6,778 nucleotides of DNA, from assembly GCA_023425285.1 (NCBI GenBank), contig JAFACY010000089.1, positions 1 to 6,778 of the forward strand, read 5' to 3'. This document shows, piece after piece, positions 1 to 6,474 of this stretch. The position numbers and the translations under genes are program-made. Positions within the stretch are counted from its first letter, which is position 1, and each line of letters starts with the position of its first letter. The stretch is from Bacillota bacterium. GTDB taxonomy: Bacteria; Bacillota; Clostridia; Tissierellales; Sedimentibacteraceae. Below the pieces are notes generated by a model. The model was not told the origin of the DNA. It did no database searches and worked only from the letters and a program-made list of their open reading frames with translations.

Positions 1-1261
1 GCCATAAAAAGGCACTTAAAATACGAGCTCTTCTGAAGCTCCTCATTTTGTTGTAATTTTTATCCTCCAAGAGAATATTTACCGCTTCCGCCTCTCTGTT
101 TATATCTTCTATTTCATTATAGCTGTCAATAAATTTGTTTATTTCAGCTATATCCGTAGCCTTGATATTTTCCTGTCCGGCAGCAATCTTATCTTTAAGT
201 TCTTTAATTTTTGCATTGTTTTCCCTGTATATGCTGTAATCTTCATTTATCCTGTCAATATCAAATCCGCCGTCTATTTTGTTGCTGATGTCATTTTTCG
301 AGCTTAAAAGCTCTTCCTCTTTTTCTTCCAATTCATCCGAAAGCGTACGCATGTGCTTGTACATTGATTTTAACGTATTTTCAATGTCAACCGCTTCCCT
401 ATGGTCGCCCTCCGAATACTCAATGATGTCTTCACCACTGAAGACGGAAATTTTCTTATCAAGCTCCTCCAATTCAGTTTTAACCGGTTCTGCTTTTAAT
501 AATATTTCATTTTCTTTAGAATATTCGTAATCGTACAGCTCTTTTTTCAGTTCATTAGTCCTTATATCTATTTCCTGTATTTTCTTCTTTATTTTTTTCT
601 TTTCCATCGCCAAAAACATCACCTGTCTTTTGGCATTTACAGAGTTTTCTCTTGCCTCGTTCAGCTCCCTAAGACGCAGGGAATACTGACCCAAAAGAGA
701 CTTGCCGTCCTCTTCGTTTCCGGCTTCTTCCTTTATATTATTCAATCTTTGAAAAATCCTGTCTATTGAAATTGATTCATCCCGTGTCTTACTGAGGTTC
801 ACAATTTTATTTTTCAGCTCTGTGGCAAGCTCCTTTTCGGTTTTGTTTCCAAGCTGTCTGACACTCACCGTATTGCTGAAGGAAATCTTATTCATATTAA
901 AGAAATGCTCACCGGGATTTAATATTTCCTCTTCTCTTGCTTCCTGACCCTCTGAAGCATTGAAGAATATCTGGGATGTCCCCAGCAAAAAATCCTTTGA
1001 TACTAAGTATTTCTCATCATTTGCATCAACCAAGCTGAGAGTTCCCTTGTACAGATTGCTGTTCCAGGGCTTATATTTATCAAATCTCTGTTCACCCTTT
1101 TCCGTGTCATCAAATCCGTAAAGCATCGCTTCCATGAAATTGTGAACGGTGCTTTTTCCGGCTTCGTTTTCTCCGTAGACTATGTTGAGCTTGTTTTCAA
1201 AATATATTTTTTTATGTATGAATTTGCCGAAGCTTCTTAAATGTAATTTGCTGATATACAT
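1..1261 (-). CDS. YhaN/SbcC-like P-loop ATPase, N-terminal 420 residues (runs off the left edge)
   Basis: This is the amino-terminal part of an SMC/Rad50-like ATPase that pairs with the metallophosphoesterase encoded just upstream. An open frame of 420 codons begins at ATG 1259-1261 and stays open to the window edge. Walker A is at residues 30-38 (GENEAGKST). A YKPW segment at 63-66 and a Q-loop-like NTVSVRQLG at 130-138 (Gln136) follow, in the layout of the AAA_27/YhaN group. From about residue 160 the chain is rich in Glu, Lys, Leu and Asn, consistent with a long coiled-coil arm. The last residues (RRARILSAFLW) turn basic and then hydrophobic; YhaN-type proteins carry membrane segments in mid-arm, so one may begin here. 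Walker B and the signature motif would lie outside the window. The start is supported by AAAGGTGG at 1271-1278, inside the end of the upstream gene; stop and start are one base apart, implying coupled translation. The family role is DNA repair or end processing; the specific substrate is unknown. Confidence 0.85.
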   Translation of the reverse strand, partial: MYISKLHLRSFGKFIHKKIYFENKLNIVYGENEAGKSTVHNFMEAMLYGFDDTEKGEQRFDKYKPWNSNLYKGTLSLVDANDEKYLVSKDFLLGTSQIFFNASEGQEAREEEILNPGEHFFNMNKISFSNTVSVRQLGNKTEKELATELKNKIVNLSKTRDESISIDRIFQRLNNIKEEAGNEEDGKSLLGQYSLRLRELNEARENSVNAKRQVMFLAMEKKKIKKKIQEIDIRTNELKKELYDYEYSKENEILLKAEPVKTELEELDKKISVFSGEDIIEYSEGDHREAVDIENTLKSMYKHMRTLSDELEEKEEELLSSKNDISNKIDGGFDIDRINEDYSIYRENNAKIKELKDKIAAGQENIKATDIAEINKFIDSYNEIEDINREAEAVNILLEDKNYNKMRSFRRARILSAFLW

Positions 1262-1262
1262 G

Positions 1263-2354
1263 TTATTTTACCACCTTTTCTTTACGGAGAACTTCAAGAC
1301 CCAGTTTGAATGCCTGTTGTTCAAGCTTGTTCTGACTGTTTTCAAACTGAAGCTTGTAGCTTTCAATTATGTTGAAATCATTATGGTCGTAAATCTTATC
1401 CTCTGCATTCATATATGAATAATTTTCTTCAAACTCTATGTAGTAAAAAAACTGCTTTGCTTCGTTTTCAACCTCTTCCATGGACACATCCGTGTTTACT
1501 ATGCCATTTAAGCTGATTCGTATATAATCCTTGATATTGGAAAAGGTATCTCCAGAAAATTTAATAAGGTCAAGAATTTTATTGAAGCTGTAGCCTATTT
1601 CCAGCTCAATGTTCCGTGTCACAAATTTTCTTTTTGCAATATTTATAAATCTGTAATCAGCGTATTTCTTCTCAAGCTCTCCAACAATGATGCCGTGCTC
1701 GTTTCCTTCTTCAAAATTAAGAGGCTCCGGAGTGCCTGAATACACTATGTGCCTTTGTATCTTTTCAAAATTGTGTCTGCCGCCTAATGCACAGTAATCA
1801 AATTTATTTTTTATCATATCCGCATTGACCGGCAGCCCGTCTGCTTCCGAGCCGATGTCGCAATATAAAAGCAGCACATTTATTTTATTGTCATCCACAG
1901 AAATATCATAAATTGCCTGCGCCTTGTTATTGCTCAGTCCGTTATCCCAGCTCATTGAGTGAACACACAAATTGTCTTCGGGAAAATTCAGCTTTTCAAC
2001 ATATTCCGTATTTTTAACGATGTACACGTTCTGAGGCCATTCAATATATTCATACAGACTGTTTATGTTGAAAGGATCGCTTTTTCCGCATGCCAGAACA
2101 ACCCTTGTATCAGGAATATCCTTAAACTTCTGGGACACTTTAATCAATGTATTAAAATTAATATATTCGATGTCGGCTAAATCACCCGCAATAAAAAGAT
2201 ATCGGATTTCCTCTCTTTTTGCCGTCTTGATTATTTCGTCAAAGGTATCCCATATTTCCTGTCTTCTTTTCTCACGCTCTTTCAAACTGAAATTTCTTAT
2301 ATCAAATTTCTTGTCCAGATGTATATCCGATGTATGTATGAACTTTATACTCAT
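1263..2354 (-). CDS. SbcD/YhaO-like metallophosphoesterase with degenerate active site
   Basis: A 363-residue protein of the Mre11/SbcD/YhaO calcineurin-like phosphoesterase family, normally the nuclease partner of a Rad50-like ATPase. The fold is recognisable by motif I (HTSDIHLD, residues 7-14, Asp10 and His12), motif II (AGDLAD, 56-61, Asp58), the DYCALGG segment (186-192) and a following IVYSGTPEPLNFEE stretch equivalent to the PGNPQ region of the family. Later motifs are altered: GNHD is GKSD (90-93), the motif IV His region reads LLLYCD (161-166), and GHxH is GGRH (191-194). Four of eight expected metal or catalytic ligands therefore seem lost, and nuclease activity is doubtful. The rest of the protein (about 230-363) is a divergent C-terminal region ending in charged, helix-prone sequence. 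A longer start at 2381 exists, but it has no ribosome binding site, whereas ATG 2354 has AGGGGA six bases upstream and begins exactly at the conserved first strand. It is first in a two-gene unit with the ATPase. Confidence 0.85.
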   Translation of the reverse strand: MSIKFIHTSDIHLDKKFDIRNFSLKEREKRRQEIWDTFDEIIKTAKREEIRYLFIAGDLADIEYINFNTLIKVSQKFKDIPDTRVVLACGKSDPFNINSLYEYIEWPQNVYIVKNTEYVEKLNFPEDNLCVHSMSWDNGLSNNKAQAIYDISVDDNKINVLLLYCDIGSEADGLPVNADMIKNKFDYCALGGRHNFEKIQRHIVYSGTPEPLNFEEGNEHGIIVGELEKKYADYRFINIAKRKFVTRNIELEIGYSFNKILDLIKFSGDTFSNIKDYIRISLNGIVNTDVSMEEVENEAKQFFYYIEFEENYSYMNAEDKIYDHNDFNIIESYKLQFENSQNKLEQQAFKLGLEVLRKEKVVK

Positions 2355-2360
2355 AAACGC

Positions 2361-2366
2361 TCCCCT
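2361..2366 (-). promoter_or_regulatory. Ribosome binding site fixing the metallophosphoesterase start
   Basis: AGGGGA on the minus strand lies six bases before ATG 2354. The alternative in-frame ATG at 2381 is preceded only by A/T-rich sequence with no purine-rich core. This decides in favour of the 363-residue product over the 372-residue one. Confidence 0.75.
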
Positions 2367-2396
2367 AAGCCAAAAAATCATGATTTTTATTTTTTC

Positions 2397-2425
2397 ATTG
2401 TATCATATAATGCCGTTGCCTTCAA
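2397..2425 (-). promoter_or_regulatory. Promoter of the metallophosphoesterase-ATPase unit
   Basis: On the minus strand, TTGAAG (2420-2425) and TACAAT (2397-2402) are separated by exactly 17 bp, close to the sigma-A consensus. Transcription would begin near 2390, giving a leader of about 36 nt to the ATG at 2354. This supports transcription independent of the upstream HAD gene, which ends in a hairpin. An overlapping alternative (TTGATA with TATGAT, 18-bp spacer) lies a few bases upstream. Inferred from sequence only. Confidence 0.6.
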
Positions 2426-2438
2426 TATCAAATGATAT
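2425..2438. repeat. Short palindrome abutting the -35 element
   Basis: ATATCAAATGATAT is a perfect 6-bp inverted repeat with a 2-bp centre, touching the upstream edge of the -35 box of the nuclease/ATPase promoter. The position would suit an activator or repressor site. However, the sequence is purely AT-rich apart from one C/G pair, so chance is a real possibility. No LexA-type box was seen near this promoter. Confidence 0.25.
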
Positions 2439-2536
2439 CACAATTTATATCTTTGAAAATTTTTTTGCAAATGAAACAGTTCTACCCATGGCATATTTTT
2501 AGAAGTAATGTATGATTTAGTAAATCGTAAATTATT

Positions 2537-2577
2537 AAAGACAGAGAGGGCGGTTTTGAGCCGTCCTCTCTGTCTTT
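2537..2577 (-). terminator. Intrinsic terminator after the HAD gene
   Basis: A 17-bp stem with one G-T pair is formed by 2537-2553 and 2561-2577, with a 7-nt loop (2554-2560). Its core is GACAGAGAGG paired with CCTCTCTGTC. It starts immediately after the TAA of the HAD gene. On the minus strand the stem is followed by TTTAATAATTT, an interrupted U-tract. On the plus strand the tract is TTTTT, so the hairpin could also stop transcription coming from the left. It separates the HAD gene from the nuclease/ATPase unit. Confidence 0.8.
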
Positions 2578-3285
2578 TTATAGTAATGCTTTCAGTACTT
2601 CTTCAATTGTTCCGTGAGTGAATTGGTTTATGTCGTAGTTGTTTTTGTTTTCGAGGTTGGCGGTGACTAAGCCGGCTGTGATGCCTATTTTTTCGCAGAT
2701 CATGTCCTCAAGGGTGTTGTTGCCGATCATTATGCACTCCTCAGGCTTTCTGCCGAGCCTGGACAGGATGTCCTGAAAATATTCGACGCTGGGTTTGCAG
2801 TATCTGCAGTTGTCAAAGGTTGTAACAAGTGCAAAATCCTCTGGTTTAAGTTGAATCCAGCCAAGTCTTGTTGCAACGGCTTCTATTGGAAACATAGGGT
2901 TTGTGGCAAGAACCAGAGTGTATCCTCTTGACTTCAGATCGTCTATCAGCTCTCTCTGACTCACCCTTTCAGTTAAAATTTCCTGTACTTCATCGAACTC
3001 ATTTGTATAGAAATCCAAAAACATATCCATCATATTCTCCTGCTTTACATCAAGCAGCTTTTCGAATATGTCCCAGAACGCTTCAGCGTTTGTTCTCGTC
3101 CCGTCATTGTAAATCATGGCATCCATACCTGCCATAATAGCCTTGACAAAGACATCCTTCTCAAAGCCTAAAGGAAGAATTTTTGCCGCAAGGCGTGAGA
3201 AGTAGCTCTTAATGAATGCATCCTGATAAAGAGGAAGCAGTGTACCGTCTAAGTCGAATAATATAGTGTTTATCTTTTCTTTCAT
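2578..3285 (-). CDS. HAD-superfamily hydrolase (phosphatase-like)
   Basis: A 235-residue haloacid dehalogenase-superfamily hydrolase, cytoplasmic, probably removing phosphate from a small metabolite. Motif I is FDLDGTL (residues 10-16), with Asp11 as expected nucleophile and Asp13 as acid/base. Motif II is the Thr of LATNP (Thr128). Motif III is Lys164 in RYCKPS. Motif IV is IGNNTLEDM (187-195), where the more usual GD or GND becomes GNN and the acidic residues are Glu193 and Asp194. About 100 residues between motifs I and II form a helical cap, as in subfamily IA. Length is normal for the family. The start at 3285 fits motif I lying 10 residues in; the upstream sequence has only a modest purine-rich ribosome binding site (GGAAAGAGAG). 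It appears to be a single-gene unit, with 282 bp before it and a terminator directly after the stop. The substrate cannot be told; phosphoglycolate-phosphatase-like labels would be guesses. Confidence 0.9.
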   Translation of the reverse strand: MKEKINTILFDLDGTLLPLYQDAFIKSYFSRLAAKILPLGFEKDVFVKAIMAGMDAMIYNDGTRTNAEAFWDIFEKLLDVKQENMMDMFLDFYTNEFDEVQEILTERVSQRELIDDLKSRGYTLVLATNPMFPIEAVATRLGWIQLKPEDFALVTTFDNCRYCKPSVEYFQDILSRLGRKPEECIMIGNNTLEDMICEKIGITAGLVTANLENKNNYDINQFTHGTIEEVLKALL

Positions 3286-3567
3286 TTTTATCTCTCTTTC
3301 CTAATAATGCAAGCGTGTATTCATGAAGTTTATAATTCACATTACTTCTTGGTAATTTTAATCAATTCCTGTCTTTTCATGGGCATATCGTAAATAGAGG
3401 CATGGGGACGTTTTGTTTAGAATTATCAATACCTATCCCCTTATAATCCAGCACCTTGCTAGCATTTTATCTGAATGAATAAAGAATAAGATTGAAAAAA
3501 ATTAAATACCCATTGGTAGGATATAAAAATCTCTGAATCTTCTATTTTCATGGCAATCAGTTAGTTT
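3286..3567. other. Noncoding gap between the TetR and HAD genes
   Basis: No convincing gene lies in these 282 bp. A weak promoter candidate for the HAD gene is TTACCA, 17 bp, TAAACT on the minus strand around 3325-3355, but the match is poor. The end of the TetR gene shows no strong hairpin, only a 4-bp TACC/GGTA stem near 3507-3518 followed by a T-rich run on the minus strand, so read-through into the HAD gene is possible. An ATGGGGAC word at 3402-3409 recurs at 4229-4236. Confidence 0.4.
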
Positions 3568-4128
3568 TTATATAATATTCTCTATTTTGCGTCTGCATTC
3601 CTGAACATAATCAAAACTACCTTTTTTATTGCACCAGACAATTCCGATTCCGTTAATTAAGTGTATAATTGTTTCAACAATGCTTTCGGCATCCATTTTG
3701 TTATTTATTTCCCCAAGTTCTTTTGCGTTTTTTATTAAGGAAACATATGTTTTCCACATGGTGATATCTTGTGGAGCTATATTTTGTACACTGGCATCAA
3801 TATTCCTTTTAAAAACAAAGCCTGTAATTTCCGGGCCTACTTCCGCAATTCGTTGTAAGAACAATTCAAAAATCATGATAAATTGCGATCGGTAATTAGA
3901 AGCTTTTAATACAGGAATTATATTTTCCATAATATATAGTTCAGGTGTAAGAAGATAGTAATCAAAAATTTCATCTTTCGTTTTAAAGTAATAATAAAAA
4001 GCACTGCGGGTTATACCCACTGATTCACAAATTGTACTTACAGATACATTTTGAAAACCATACTCCTTAAACAACTCTACCGCTTTATTTACTATTTGCA
4101 TTTTGGTTGAAGTTTCTTCTCTATTCAT
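3568..4128 (-). CDS. TetR/AcrR-family transcriptional repressor
   Basis: A 186-residue one-component regulator. The N-terminal TetR DNA-binding domain is plain: helix 1 at about 10-24 (IVNKAVELFKEYGF), the helix-turn-helix at 28-46 with VSTICESVGI then TRSAFYYYF (recognition helix about 40-46), and the family's FKTKDEIF signature at 48-55. Residues 60-186 form the helical ligand-binding and dimerisation region, which has no recognisable specificity. Length is typical. The start at ATG 4128 places helix 1 about ten residues in; GAGG lies 11 bases upstream, a rather long spacing. The gene lies downstream of the ene-reductase on the same strand but is separated by a terminator and has its own promoter (4177-4205). 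The palindromes at the reductase promoter make that gene the likeliest target, by inference. No obvious copy of that palindrome occurs before the TetR gene itself, so autoregulation is not evident. Confidence 0.93.
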   Translation of the reverse strand: MNREETSTKMQIVNKAVELFKEYGFQNVSVSTICESVGITRSAFYYYFKTKDEIFDYYLLTPELYIMENIIPVLKASNYRSQFIMIFELFLQRIAEVGPEITGFVFKRNIDASVQNIAPQDITMWKTYVSLIKNAKELGEINNKMDAESIVETIIHLINGIGIVWCNKKGSFDYVQECRRKIENII

Positions 4129-4134
4129 TAATTT

Positions 4135-4164
4135 ATATACCTCATAAATTCATATACCTCATAA
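4135..4164. repeat. 13-bp direct repeat in the TetR leader
   Basis: ATATACCTCATAA occurs perfectly at 4135-4147 and again at 4152-4164, period 17 bp. On the minus strand each copy contains TTATGAGG, so the leader carries two Shine-Dalgarno-like GAGG cores. Only the copy nearer the gene can serve ATG 4128. It may be a local tandem duplication or a repeated protein-binding site. Confidence 0.5.
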
Positions 4165-4176
4165 CATAATACAATT

Positions 4177-4205
4177 ATTTTACAATAATTATTATTTAAT
4201 TGCAA
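4177..4205 (-). promoter_or_regulatory. Promoter of the TetR-family gene
   Basis: On the minus strand TTGCAA (4200-4205) and TAAAAT (4177-4182) are 17 bp apart. Transcription would start near 4170, giving a leader of about 42 nt that includes the duplicated GAGG words. A 10-bp AT-only palindrome (AATAATTATT, 4184-4193) sits in the spacer; too simple to call an operator with confidence. Confidence 0.6.
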
Positions 4206-4249
4206 ACCTCTTTTTTATATAACAAGAAATGGGGACTTTCTTATTATAT

Positions 4250-4298
4250 AAAAAAACAATAAGGTATGATTAAAAAGTATAAAATCAAACCTTATTGT
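4250..4298 (-). terminator. Intrinsic terminator after the ene-reductase gene
   Basis: Arms 4256-4271 and 4283-4298 form a 16-position stem with one A-A mismatch and an 11-nt loop (4272-4282); the core is ACAATAAGGT paired with ACCTTATTGT. On the minus strand the stem runs straight into seven Ts (4250-4256) followed by TATATAA. It lies about 45 bp after the TGA of the reductase and separates it from the TetR transcription unit. Confidence 0.88.
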
Positions 4299-4343
4299 CC
4301 TTATAAAATTTAATTGATATTTTAATCTAAAGATAGTTCAATA

Positions 4344-6368
4344 TCATATATTCATTGCAACATCAAAAGCTTCTCTTACAGCTTCCAATGCTTTTCTTGC
4401 TTTTAAGGCGTCGCCGACAACATAAACTTCATTGACCTTATCTCTTATTTCGTTTTCGAGAGGATTATTTGCCCTTGTACCCAATGCCAAGGCGATTGTA
4501 TCAAAACCATCAACAGTATAATCAACACCATCCTTGGTGTAAATTACTCCGCTTTCAATAAAGCTCTTAACAGTTGAGCCTTTAATAATATTGATTCCAT
4601 GTTTAGCAAGCCTTTCCATCAAGAACATGCGCGGCACAGGTTCTTCATCAAGAGCAATATCATCTCTCATTTCAATAATTGTAACCTCTCTATAAGATGT
4701 AGCAACATAATCAGCCAGTTCACTTCCCACAGAACCTCCGCCGATAATCAACACCTTTTGTCCAACCATAAGCTTGCCGTCAAGAATATCTCGTCCAAAT
4801 ACTACATCTGCCGCTCCGGATTTATTATCAGCAGAATCCTTTCCCGCCATCTGCCCAACTTTAAGCTTGCTTCCGGGTGTTCCATCTGCATATATTTTAC
4901 TGGAGATTGACAAGCCGGGTATATTGGGAATCAATGGATTGCTTCCTGTGCATAGAATTACGGCATCAGGATTTTCAGCCAAAATTAAATCTCCTGTTAC
5001 TTCTGTATTCATGATGAACTTTGCTCCATGTTTTTTTGCAAGATTAATATAATTCCCTATCAATGATGAAATATTTCCTTTTGTTGGAGGATGCGCAGCA
5101 ATTCTGAATTCCCCTCCCAATTTATTTGTTTTTTCATAGCATGTAACAACATGTCCTCTTTCGGCACATATCCATGATGCTACTAGCCCTGCAGGACCAC
5201 CGCCGACAATTATAACTTTTTTAGGAGTTTCCGCCTTTAAAATCTTTGTCGAACCTTCTCTTCCGGTTCGTGGATTAGCTAAACATCTTATAGGTAAGCC
5301 CTTATTAGCTTCACCTACACATCCTTGCTCACATGCAATACAGATCAGCAGTTCATCAAGCTTTCCGCCCGCAGCCTTGTTTGGCAAATAGGCGTCAGCC
5401 ATTGATTGCCTGCCAAAGGCAACTAAATCTGTTTTTCCGGCTTTTACTGCATTTTCTGCAATATATGGCTCTGTATGTCTGCCTACACTTATAACTGGTA
5501 TAGAAACTACTTTTTTTACTTCTTCAGCAATTTGTAACGTATAACCCGTCTTTACCGCAGCTGGAGGCAAAACCCACTGGTATGCGCCGGAGGTTACCCC
5601 ATAGGTAATATGAATGGCATTAACTCCTACCGATTCAACATAGCTTGCTATTGCAGCCGCATCATACATTGTGTTTCCTCCAGGTACTGGTTCAGTCCCG
5701 CTTACTCTGTATATTACAGGCAAATCATTGCCAGCCTTTAGCCTTATATTTTCAATTACCAGCTTGGCAAATCTCATGCGGTTTTCAAAATTTCCACCAA
5801 ATTCATCTACTCTGTGATTTGAAATTTCAGATGTAAATTGCGCTATCAGGTATGAATGCCCTCCGTGTACTTCTACAAAATCAGCACCTGCCAACCGTGC
5901 TCTTAAAGCTGCATCGCCATATTCTTCAATCAATTCGTAAATCTCGTCCACTGTGAGTTCGTGCGGTAACGCTCTGTACATCGGACATGGCTCAGACGTT
6001 ATTGCCCTTGGAGCATTGCCGCCAATTTTTTCAGGAGTGGTTTCTCTACCACAATGGTGCAGCTGGACCGATACCTTTGCACCATATTTATGACATTCAT
6101 CGATCATTCTTTTGTAATCCGGAATTTGTTCATCACACCAAAGACCAGGTTCATTAGGAATAGCTTTACCTAAAGGGTCAACTGCTGTTACTTCTATCGT
6201 TACTAGACCGAATCCCCCTTTTGCTCTTTCAACATAATAATCAATAGATTCTTGCGACAGGCTGCCATCATTATTCCCATGATTTGTACCCATGGCAGGC
6301 ATGACAAAACGATTTTTTACTTCCACACTACCTATTTTAATAGGCTGAAACATAGCACTAAATGACAT
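4344..6368 (-). CDS. Old Yellow Enzyme/2-enoate reductase family FMN-[4Fe-4S]-FAD oxidoreductase
   Basis: A 674-residue cytoplasmic flavoenzyme of the 2-enoate reductase/2,4-dienoyl-CoA reductase/BaiCD family, which reduces activated C=C bonds with NAD(P)H. Residues 1-335 form the FMN-binding TIM barrel: MPAMGTN (23-29), VQLHHCGRE (101-109), HGGHSYLIAQF (168-178) with Tyr173 at the position of FadH Tyr166, and FMN-phosphate loops VGRH (295-298) and AFGRQ (317-321). Cys343, Cys346, Cys350 and Cys362 fit the C-x2-C-x3-C-x11-C ligands of the [4Fe-4S] cluster. FAD binds at GGGPAG (389-394), NAD(P)H at GGGSVG (543-548), and VYVVGDA (648-654) closes the FAD domain. A segment at about 488-520 looks like an insertion. 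The FadH His252 region reads ITYGVTSGAYQW without an obvious His, so a free enoate or other enone is likelier than a dienoyl-CoA; this is inference. GGAGGTG (6377-6383) lies eight bases before the ATG. The gene appears to be transcribed alone. Confidence 0.93.
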   Translation of the reverse strand: MSFSAMFQPIKIGSVEVKNRFVMPAMGTNHGNNDGSLSQESIDYYVERAKGGFGLVTIEVTAVDPLGKAIPNEPGLWCDEQIPDYKRMIDECHKYGAKVSVQLHHCGRETTPEKIGGNAPRAITSEPCPMYRALPHELTVDEIYELIEEYGDAALRARLAGADFVEVHGGHSYLIAQFTSEISNHRVDEFGGNFENRMRFAKLVIENIRLKAGNDLPVIYRVSGTEPVPGGNTMYDAAAIASYVESVGVNAIHITYGVTSGAYQWVLPPAAVKTGYTLQIAEEVKKVVSIPVISVGRHTEPYIAENAVKAGKTDLVAFGRQSMADAYLPNKAAGGKLDELLICIACEQGCVGEANKGLPIRCLANPRTGREGSTKILKAETPKKVIIVGGGPAGLVASWICAERGHVVTCYEKTNKLGGEFRIAAHPPTKGNISSLIGNYINLAKKHGAKFIMNTEVTGDLILAENPDAVILCTGSNPLIPNIPGLSISSKIYADGTPGSKLKVGQMAGKDSADNKSGAADVVFGRDILDGKLMVGQKVLIIGGGSVGSELADYVATSYREVTIIEMRDDIALDEEPVPRMFLMERLAKHGINIIKGSTVKSFIESGVIYTKDGVDYTVDGFDTIALALGTRANNPLENEIRDKVNEVYVVGDALKARKALEAVREAFDVAMNI

Positions 6369-6437
6369 AAAATTAACACCTCCGAATATTTTTGTTATTA
6401 AATATTCAACTATAGAAGAATAAATAATATAAATTCA

Positions 6438-6474
6438 ACTATACAATTTATAATTTTACTGTACATTGTATAGT
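6438..6474. promoter_or_regulatory. Pair of operator-like palindromes at the ene-reductase transcription start
   Basis: ACTGTACATTGTATAGT (6458-6474) is a 17-bp palindrome with a single mismatched pair (seven of eight pairs match). ACTATACAATTTATAAT (6438-6454) is a second, weaker copy (six of eight), with centres exactly 20 bp apart, two helical turns. The first begins right after the -10 box, over the predicted start near 6476, an ideal place for repression. The outer half-sites together also make a perfect 11-bp inverted repeat (6437-6447 with 6465-6475) that could fold as a hairpin in the mRNA leader. A lone half-site, CAACTATA, recurs at 6407-6414. Size and symmetry suit a TetR-type dimer; assignment to the TetR gene at 3568-4128 is inference. 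Confidence 0.65.

Noticed and set aside
279..530. Plus-strand open frame of 83 codons
   Set aside because: It lies opposite the ATPase coding frame, is Ser-rich low-complexity sequence arising from the antisense of Glu/Leu-rich coiled-coil codons, and has no ribosome binding site or recognisable motif.
2355..2381. Nine extra N-terminal residues on the metallophosphoesterase (start at 2381)
   Set aside because: No ribosome binding site precedes that ATG, and family members start close to the HTSDIH strand; the ATG at 2354 has AGGGGA at proper spacing.
2065..2502. Plus-strand open frame of 145 codons overlapping the metallophosphoesterase start and promoter
   Set aside because: Most of it is antisense to the metallophosphoesterase, the predicted protein has no family features, and the minus-strand reading shows clear motifs, promoter and ribosome binding site.
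3500..3530. Possible terminator after the TetR gene (TACC/GGTA followed by a T-run on the minus strand)
   Set aside because: The stem is only four base pairs, too weak to call.
4184..4193. AATAATTATT palindrome in the TetR promoter spacer as an autoregulatory operator
   Set aside because: It is only A and T in an AT-rich stretch and does not resemble the palindromes at the reductase promoter, so chance explains it equally well.
4599..5052. Overlapping plus-strand open frames inside the ene-reductase gene
   Set aside because: They are antisense to the NAD(P)H/FAD domain, which has unmistakable motifs on the minus strand; the products resemble no known family.
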